Origin: Adiantum capillus-veneris
Lineage: Eukaryota > Streptophyta > Polypodiopsida > Polypodiales > Pteridaceae
NCBI GenBank assembly: GCA_014529385.2
Contig: CM043970.1
Span: 69,588,567 to 69,652,566 of the forward strand
Length of the DNA stretch: 64,000 nt
Direction of reading: 5' to 3'
Part shown: piece after piece, positions 57,241 through 64,000 of the stretch
Layout: each line of letters opens with the position of its first letter
Numbering within the stretch: the first letter of the stretch is position 1
The notes under the pieces: generated by a model
The model's database searches: none
What the model was told of the DNA's origin: nothing
What the model saw: the letters and a program-made list of their open reading frames with translations, nothing else
Position numbers and translations under genes: made by a program

Positions 57241-58188
57241 TTTATTGAATATGACTTTTTAGTTTTGGGCTTGGTATTTGCTTGAAGAATTATTAGTGCT
57301 TGATTTGATTGCAAAACTCCTAGATAGCAGTAAAAATTGAGCTTCTTTGAATGACCATGGGAGAGTAGTAAAATTTTGAGCTTTGTGATTTATTTTGAAT
57401 TATTTTAGTGCTTGTATTCAATGATCATATACTTAAGAGCACTGATGGTTGAGCTGTTTTTGAAGAGTTTTGGGCAAGCATGAGCTTCCAATGATCCAAG
57501 GCAGGTGTTGGCATTGCTTTAAATGGCTAGCATTTACTTTCATTCCATCAAAAGCTGCAGTCATCTCCAGCTCATAGCTTGCTCTAAAATTGTAAAATTT
57601 CATGGGAGCTAGCTATTTGTCAACTTTTTTGGAGCTAAATTGTAAACTTTGGCTTTTAAGATCCACTTCATTTCATCAAAGTTGTATTATTTTTATCCCT
57701 TGGCTTGTTTTGAATTCCATATGTCAATTGAGCTAGCAGTTAATCAACTTTTTACCATGCATGAGAGGTCTAAACATTGCAATATTTGCTTATGTATAAG
57801 CACTATCTCTCTCATTTTTGGTGTGTATGTATACAATTGCTACTAAAGAGCATCATGTACATAACCAAAGGCACTTTTTTTCCTTAGGGTTTTTTTCCTT
57901 TGGTATATTTGGGTATTTGAGACCCTAGCATTAGGATTTCAATAATGTTTTGTGTGTGTTTTCTTGGTTCTCAATAATTGTCTTTTGGAGCTTGTGTTTG
58001 TTGACACTTAGCTACAAGAAACTTGGTTTGTAAATAAAAGGAATCAAGAGGCTTCTCTACAAAAGAGTGGATGCTTTGCTCAAGGATGATCAAAAGAGCA
58101 TGAATAGGTGAAATAATTCCATGATATTTCTCTTGTTTATCTCTCCATTCTCTATGCTTGGATTAAGTAAATTTGCTTCTAAGCTATG

Positions 58189-58476
58189 GGGTGAAAGCAT
58201 GTTAACCTGTCGCGCTTTTTGTGCTATTTAGCAGTTTCAAGTTAGCACATCTTCAAAAGGTTGGGCGTCCGGTAAATTTTTTACAAATAATATCAAAATT
58301 TGTCGGAGGTTGTACATTTGGATTCCTTGTTTCAAGTGCTTTCTATTGATATATCATATGTCATAGATCTTGGAGATGTAGCTCAAGTTATTGTACTAGT
58401 TAGCATATGTCAAAATTGTGCTAGTTAGCATTGTCCGGGACATGAAAAAGAATGACATGTTAACATGCTTTCACCC
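58189..58476. mobile_element. 288-bp MITE with 23-bp inverted ends and 4-bp duplication
   Basis: Terminal inverted repeats 58189-58211 and 58454-58476, starting GGGTGAAAGCATGTTAAC, match at 22 of 23 positions. tatg flanks both ends (58185-58188, 58477-58480). The interior is AT-rich and non-coding. A 4-bp duplication does not fit hAT (8), Mutator (9-11), CACTA (3), Harbinger (3) or Tc1/Mariner (2, TA); Sola-type elements make 4-bp duplications, but I cannot assign it. Confidence 0.8.
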
Positions 58477-58916
58477 TATGGTAGCTTTCATTTTCAAAAG
58501 CTAGACATACTAAAGTGTCAACACTTTTCTTTGTGAATATTAAAATCATTAAAAATATGGTTTTATGTGTGCTAATCATAGGTAATTTGCCTTGACATCG
58601 ACCTTAGGTTAATGTAGGGTCATTGCTTGTTAGTCCTAGACTCTTAATGATTGTCTTAATACTCCATTCATTTTTAACATGACCTAGGGTTATGATTATT
58701 CTTTAGTCCCTTAAGACGTTTTCCATAAACATATCATAATGGAAGCAGTAAAAAAAGTTTAAAAATGAAACAATGAAGCAAAAAAGTGTCTAAAAGAGTA
58801 GCACAAATTCTACTAGACACATGAAAAACACAACTATATTATGTTGTGTCTTTGCTAGGCCTAGCGCCTTATTGGCACTTGGCAGGCGAGGGGAACCACC
58901 TTGGCTCGTTTGATCA

Positions 58917-59164
58917 CCCGGGGAGGTCACCTAATAAAAATGTAACCTATCACGTGAGTTCAATAGAAGGGTATTTAAAGTTCTTGAAACTTACAGAAAT
59001 GTATATACAAAAGGGCATTATTTTTTCAAATTTGAGAAAAACTTACATATTTTAAAAGAAAAGGGTATATTATAATTCCTTAAAAAATGCACAGATAAGG
59101 AGTTTTACAAACATGTCTTGAACGCATGTGATATGGTAGTTTTACATATAGTGAACCCCCCGAG
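58917..59164. mobile_element. 248-bp hAT-type MITE, copy 2
   Basis: Same length as 45001-45248 and alignable at both ends (gtgagttcaa near the left; gtgaaccccccgag at the right). Ends cccggggaggtcac and its partner ctcggggggttcac match at 11 of 14. Flanked by tttgatca (58909-58916) and cttgatca (59165-59172), 7 of 8 identical, as expected of an older 8-bp duplication. Confidence 0.78.
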
Positions 59165-59689
59165 CTTGATCAAGGCCCTAAACAGATGCCCTAGGTTGAT
59201 AGAGGTTAGCCTTCACCTTAGTAGTCTAGTAGATTCTTGGAACATCTCCTTGAGAGTTCAAGGAGCCGAGAGTTGTAGCTAGACTTGCCTTGGGGTGGTA
59301 GCCTTGTAATGTGCTTTAATTTTTTCTATGAAATTCTACAAAAAAAAACTTCCATGAGCTTCAAAAAGGTTGTGACATTGTACTAATAGATTAGGAGCTT
59401 TTTAAAAGCCCGTAGACTTGATAGACTTGGATGCTTTATTAAGATTAGTCATATAGTTTTTAGGCTAGTAGGTTTATGAACTTGCATTAGCCTAGGGTCA
59501 TAACTGGTTCCTTGAGTTTCAAGCATAAAACTAAAATATCAAGTGGTTTAATACTCCTAATAGTTTAGGTGTCTTTTTTGTTTTATGATGTTAAGATTTT
59601 GACTATGATTGACCCATCTTATTGAAGAAAAAATTTAATTTGCATGTAAGGGAATTGGCCTATTAACTTGAGAGTAGCGGAAATTAGAG

Positions 59690-60945
59690 AGAGTACTTTT
59701 GTGAAATTACTTTGTGAGCATAGCGGGTGAAGATAAGTGATGGTAGCAGCATAAACTTAGCATTTAGTTAACTTGGTATGAACAACACTTTTGTAGGAGA
59801 GAGAATTTAGAGAACATGACAATAGTTGAGGATCTGATTTATGTGGAGCCGGTCCCCCCTCCAATAGACATTTGTATTATGATTTCTCCCATCAAGAGAG
59901 ACTTGTTACAATACAATCTTTGTGTTCCTTGTGACCTCGGTGATGCAATGAAGATGGAAAGCTTCGTGCATCACAAGCATAGCATAAACTTTGAGGAAAG
60001 CATTAACTATCCCAAGCCTCAGTCCCAAGATCTCAAACACCTTCCAAGGTGGAGAGAGCTAACAAAGAATGAGGGTAGGGAAGAGGAAGAAGAAAAATTT
60101 GATAGGAGAAATAATTAGTTCCTCGCTTACCATGACTCTTCTTGCTAGCATACATAATAGCATAGTAATAAATATGGATAAGATGGCAAGCTTAAGCAAT
60201 GAAGCACGGCTCTTTGTTGAATTTGCACTCCATAAGGCTCTCAACCTCTCTATTTGCTTTGAGAAGGAGAGGGAGCTCTTGCACTTTTCACTTCACACAA
60301 TGAGAGTGTGTGTGAGTATGTGTGGGAGAGTATACTCCCTAAGAAAACCCCTAGCTTTCTTGGTAGACACCCCCCCCCCTCCTTTGTAGCTCATGCTTGA
60401 AGCTCATTGGACCCCTCCAGGCCTAGCCAATCACATGCAAGAGGTAATTCAAGTAACAAGGGTAGCCTTGGGACAAGTGTCCCCCTTTCCCCTTTGAGAC
60501 AGAGGACTTGATAAATGTTAAAAAAAAAAATTAAATCTTCTAATTTGTCATTGGACCCCTTTGGTGGCCAACCAATAGATTTCAGGCACACCATGAGGGC
60601 AACATGAGGAGGAACTTGACAAGTGTCTATTTTCCTTTCTTTGTACCAGACATGCTTTGTGTGAGTGTGTGTGTGTGTGTTCTCTCTCATCCCCCCTCTT
60701 GTAGGGTTCACCCCCCCTTGTAGGGATTAGCTTTGACTTTTGTGCCACCTCAAGCCCCTCAACCATGGGCCTAGTTCTCACCACAAGCTTGACCCTTAAG
60801 CCCCTCAAACATGGGTTGGGTTCTCACCTCAAAAATAGCCCTAGCATCTCAATCATGACAAGCACCTCAAGCATCTCAATCATTAGGAACCTCAATCACC
60901 TTAGTCATCAAGCACGACAAGGACCTCAAGCACCTTAAGCTTGGG
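59690..60945 (+). repeat. Dispersed repeat, copy 2
   Basis: Counterpart of 44036-45545 without the MITE, showing the uninterrupted target (caacatgaggag|gaacttgac near 60600-60620). Ends in the same AAGCACCTCAAGCACC minisatellite (60855-60940). A 100-codon frame at 59816-60118 is partly preserved in copy 1 but without convincing codon conservation; not called a gene. Confidence 0.68.
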
Positions 60946-61629
60946 CCGAGTTCCCACCTCAAGCTCAACCCTAGCTTACCAAAGGTCAAGGGAATTTTAC
61001 ACTAATTATTGGATGTCTTCAATGAATCTAACCCTAAGGTCTTATGCTCCATTGGTTATCCTCGCTCTTCAACATACCATCTCTCATCTGGGCCCCTTTA
61101 TTATTGGCCCTGTGTTGAGATAGATCTATAAGCACATGTCTATGTCTTAACCCTTGTTCGGGTTTATTCTCCCACATTAAATGATCAGTTTAATATGAGA
61201 AAATCATTTGGTTTAATTAGATATTACATTTTATGACATTACCTCTCTCTTGAAATCATAGTCATCCTCCACTATGAGGTAGAAGACATAAAGCCTTAGT
61301 CACTCTTACTTAGGGGGTAGAGGATCCCTTTTTACCCTACGACATCTTTCCAAGATGGATGACTAATCCATTTGGTGCTTGGGAGACATAGCTGCCGCAA
61401 ACATGTTTGCTTTTTAGTCCATTTTATTCTCCCAAAGTAGAGTGACAAATTATACTTGGTGTTTGAGAGACGTGGTCATCACAAAAATGATTCTAAGCAA
61501 GCATACTATTTAAATTTTTGCACAATTAAAGAGAGAACTAGTCTTATAAGACAAAAACATGGGTCATTTAAAAGAAATTTGTACATTTGCTTACTCTAAT
61601 GTAGCATTGTAAGCATTGACAAGGTTCAT

Positions 61630-64000
61630 ACTATCCTTAAGCTGTATTCCTTGCATCCATCTAGCATCTTCAAAAGGATAATTTTTTAGCTTAGTAAGAT
61701 ACCGTCGGATAATCTTACCATGTCATAGTACCTTGTCTTCATGCCGAAGGATAACTTTGGGTTGTAGCACCTCTTCTTGGTCTTCAACTTTGGGACGCTC
61801 TTCAGTGATTGGTTCAGTTGGTGGATCTCGTTTGTAGGGCATGAATAGTCTCACATGAAAAGCATTGTTTATGAGCCGATGGTTGGGCAACATGAGTTGG
61901 GAGGCCGTCTCATTGATAGGATTCGATTCAAAATTTGGAAAGGACCATAGTATCTTTTTGCTAGCTTAGCATAATACTTTTGATGGCCCATAGGATTTTT
62001 GCCCGTGGTTTTCCTCAATCAAGCAGTAGGAAACTTAAGCAAGACCCAATCATTTTCTTTGAGTGTTAAACCCTTTTTGTGCTTGTCAGTAGCATCTTTT
62101 TGCCTTTTTTGTGAGATGGATCTATATAGCCTCCTTAATCTTTTGAAAAGATTCTTGTAGGTCATGGATATACTCATCGACAGCGAAGATCTTCCCATGT
62201 ACTTTGAGTAGCAAGGGACTTTTAGGTCTTCCCTCAATGATCTCAAAAGGTGTTTTTCCTGTAGAAGTATGTACATTATTATTGTAGCCATACTCTACAA
62301 GAGGTAAGTACTTTTTCCATTATCAGCGTTGATCTACTTTGTTAACATAAGTCTTGAGTAGATCAAGTATTGTAAGATTGGCTATCTTGCTTTGGCCATC
62401 CGTTTGTGGGTGATAGGACGAAGAGAAATCCCTCTTGTTCCTATATTTTTTAAGAGACCTCTCCAAAAATAAATGGTCATTCTAGGATCTCTATCTGGCA
62501 TGATGGATGTTGGTACTCCATGGTGTTTGAAAATCTGAGATATGAAGAGAGTTGCCATTTGGTGTGCCTTAATAGTCTTTTTGACAGGAATAAAGTGTGC
62601 TTTCTTGCTAAACCTGTCGACTATTTTCCATATTCCCGTATTCACATGGATAGACTTGGACAATCCAAAGATGAAATCCATGGATATACTCTCCCATGGT
62701 GAATTTGGGATGGCAATGTTTGGAGTAGTCCAGGTTACTTCCCTCTATCATACTTGGTCTTTTGGCTTACTACGCATTTTGAAGCATATTCTTGTATGTA
62801 CAATTTCATGGTAGGGCAATAGAAATACGTCTCTACTCCTCAAACAGTAGGTTGAATACCTTTATGCCCTACATATGGAGGAGCATGGGATTCATACATA
62901 ACTTTCTCATGAAGGGAATGGGTAACACATAGCCTCTTTTCGTGGAGAAGATAACCATCCTAAAAGGTGAATGGTTCCTCTTTCTTCCCCAAAGCAAGGG
63001 CTGACATTATGTCTCTAAAGTCAGGATCAGTAGCATACTCATTTATCATAGAGAATAGATCATTGTGAGTAGCTATAGACACCGCATTAACTTTTGGTCG
63101 TTGTGAAAGTGCATCGATCACTTGATTGTGCTTACCAGGAATGTGAGAAATATGGAAATCAAATTGCAAAAGAAAATTTTCCCACCTCATTTGTTTGTTT
63201 GAAAGCTTGGTTTGCGTCATGGAATACTTGAGACTTTGGTGGTGGGTTTGTAGAATAAATGGAGTCCCCAATAAATAGTGCTTCCATGTATCTAGGACAT
63301 GTAGAATAGCTAAAAGCTCTTTCTCATAAATTCCCAAGACTCGTTCATCGGTATTGAGCCTTTGACTCGTATATGCTATTGCATGCCCTTCTTGAAGCAA
63401 AACTGCTCCAAGGCAATCACCACAAGCATCACATTGGACCTCAAATGGATTTGAGAGATCCGGAAGCATGAGGATTGGTTGGGAGGTAAGCTTTTCTTTG
63501 AGCTTATCAAAAGAATTTTTCTCCTTATCAGTCCATACATACTTCACATTCTTCTTAGTTAAGTCATGTAGTGGTCCTACTATTTGAGAAAATTTTACTA
63601 TCAAGCGTCTATAGTATGCGCACATACCAATAAAGATTCTTAGCTCATGTAGATTCCTTAGATTAGGACATGCTTTATTACCTTTAACTTTCATGGATCC
63701 ATATGGATACCATCTTGAGAGATAATATGTCCTAGGTATTGAATCTCTTGAAGGAAAAATTCGCTTTTCTTTTGGTTGAGAAAAAGCTTGTTCTCCCTCA
63801 ATGATTGAAAAATTACTTGGAGATGTTGTTTATGTTCCTCCAAAGACTTGGAGTAGATGATCATCAAATAACACTCCAGTGAATTTGTGATAAGGTCTAA
63901 AAAGTTTATCCATTAGACAATTGAACGTAGGTGGTGCATTAGTCAAGTCAAAAGGCATTACTAGATATTCATAAAGACCAAACGTTGTGTGAAATGCATT
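61630..64000 (-). pseudogene. Gypsy-3 pol, chromovirus type, cut by the window edge
   Basis: Reading from the right edge: RT remains (63700-64000; the catalytic block reads FDD after a frameshift), then a connection and RNase H frame (63694-62960: MCAYYRRLIVKFSQIVGPLH, CDACGDCLGAVLLQEGHAIAY, YEKELLAILHVLDTWKHYL, HIPGKHNQVIDALSQRP). A zinc module follows with HAPPYVGHKG and CVVS, where the last Cys has become Ser. The integrase core is at 62681-62382 (MDFIFGLSKS, DRFSKKAHFIP, MPDRDPRM), then the C-terminal domain, and a degenerate chromodomain at 61650-61770 (HGKIIRRYLTKLKNYPFEDARW, preceded by a TGA in place of Arg). Several frameshifts and stops; inactive. 61130-61620 beyond it is probable LTR or leader sequence without a gene. 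Confidence 0.85.

Noticed and set aside
58185-58480. The 288-bp MITE as a Stowaway (TA duplication)
   Set aside because: Flanks repeat tatg rather than only TA, and the termini are not the Stowaway consensus.
44036-60945. The two dispersed-repeat copies as LTRs of one 17-kb element
   Set aside because: Only about 70% alike, with no shared TG...CA ends, primer site or target duplication at the right places.

Overview
The window looks like repeat-rich nuclear DNA of a land plant. Evidence is the tRNA-iMet-primed Ty1/copia elements with 12-base primer sites, several Ty3/gypsy lineages including one with a degenerate chromodomain, a hAT/DUF659 transposase, MITEs with clean target-site duplications, long (AG/CT)n, (AT)n and (GT)n tracts, and almost no host genes. 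A fern or other seed-free vascular plant is my guess from the abundance and mix of decayed elements and a Ty3/gypsy family unlike the usual angiosperm clades; this is inference. No bacterial-type gene, rRNA or tRNA gene, or CRISPR array is visible.

Layout. 1-360: hairpin-rich unique sequence. 640-1980: microsatellites. 2.3-16.0 kb: a decayed Ty3/gypsy pol (Gypsy-1, + strand) split by a gag-only LTR element (TR-GAG type, 4585-13885), whose left LTR is itself split by a Ty1/copia element (Copia-1, - strand, 5596-9731): three nesting levels. 16.05-18.2 kb: LTR-like AT-rich DNA. 18.2-21.3 kb: remains of a long coiled-coil retroelement protein. 22.7-25.0 kb: hAT transposase pseudogene, followed on the other strand by a broken RING-H2 gene and a protein-kinase-like gene (25.2-27.9 kb). 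28.10-37.81 kb: a nearly complete, young Ty3/gypsy element (Gypsy-2, - strand) with 2.0-kb LTRs about 1-1.5% different and an open 1,149-codon pol frame. 38.0-42.6 kb: tandem repeats, an array of stem-loops, (CT)n tracts, a GC-rich quasi-palindrome, a 30-bp hairpin and LTR fragments. 44.0-46.5 kb: dispersed repeat with a 248-bp hAT-type MITE, then an orphan LTR end with primer site. 48.695-54.160 kb: nearly complete copia element (Copia-2, + strand) with 192-bp LTRs and a perfect 5-bp duplication. 54-61 kb: gene-free DNA with two more MITEs, a 156-bp duplication and a second copy of the dispersed repeat. 61.6 kb to the end: a decayed chromovirus-type Ty3/gypsy pol (Gypsy-3, - strand) running out of the window.

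How the parts fit. Almost every coding segment is retrotransposon gag-pol or DNA-transposon transposase; the only candidates for host-type genes are the kinase-like frame and the RING pseudogene. Interrupting stops repeatedly fall where the family has Gln, Arg or Trp, and TAG dominates, as expected if methylated CAG/CTG sites decayed by C-to-T change.

Most worth a second look: a set of stem-loops (38.56-40.72 kb, with a similar set at 151-357) in which a 19-23 nt loop is conserved while the stem sequence changes but stays complementary; a retropepsin-like domain placed after the integrase in Gypsy-1; two same-length 248-bp MITEs with 8-bp duplications and a built-in empty site; and a 288-bp MITE with an unusual 4-bp duplication.
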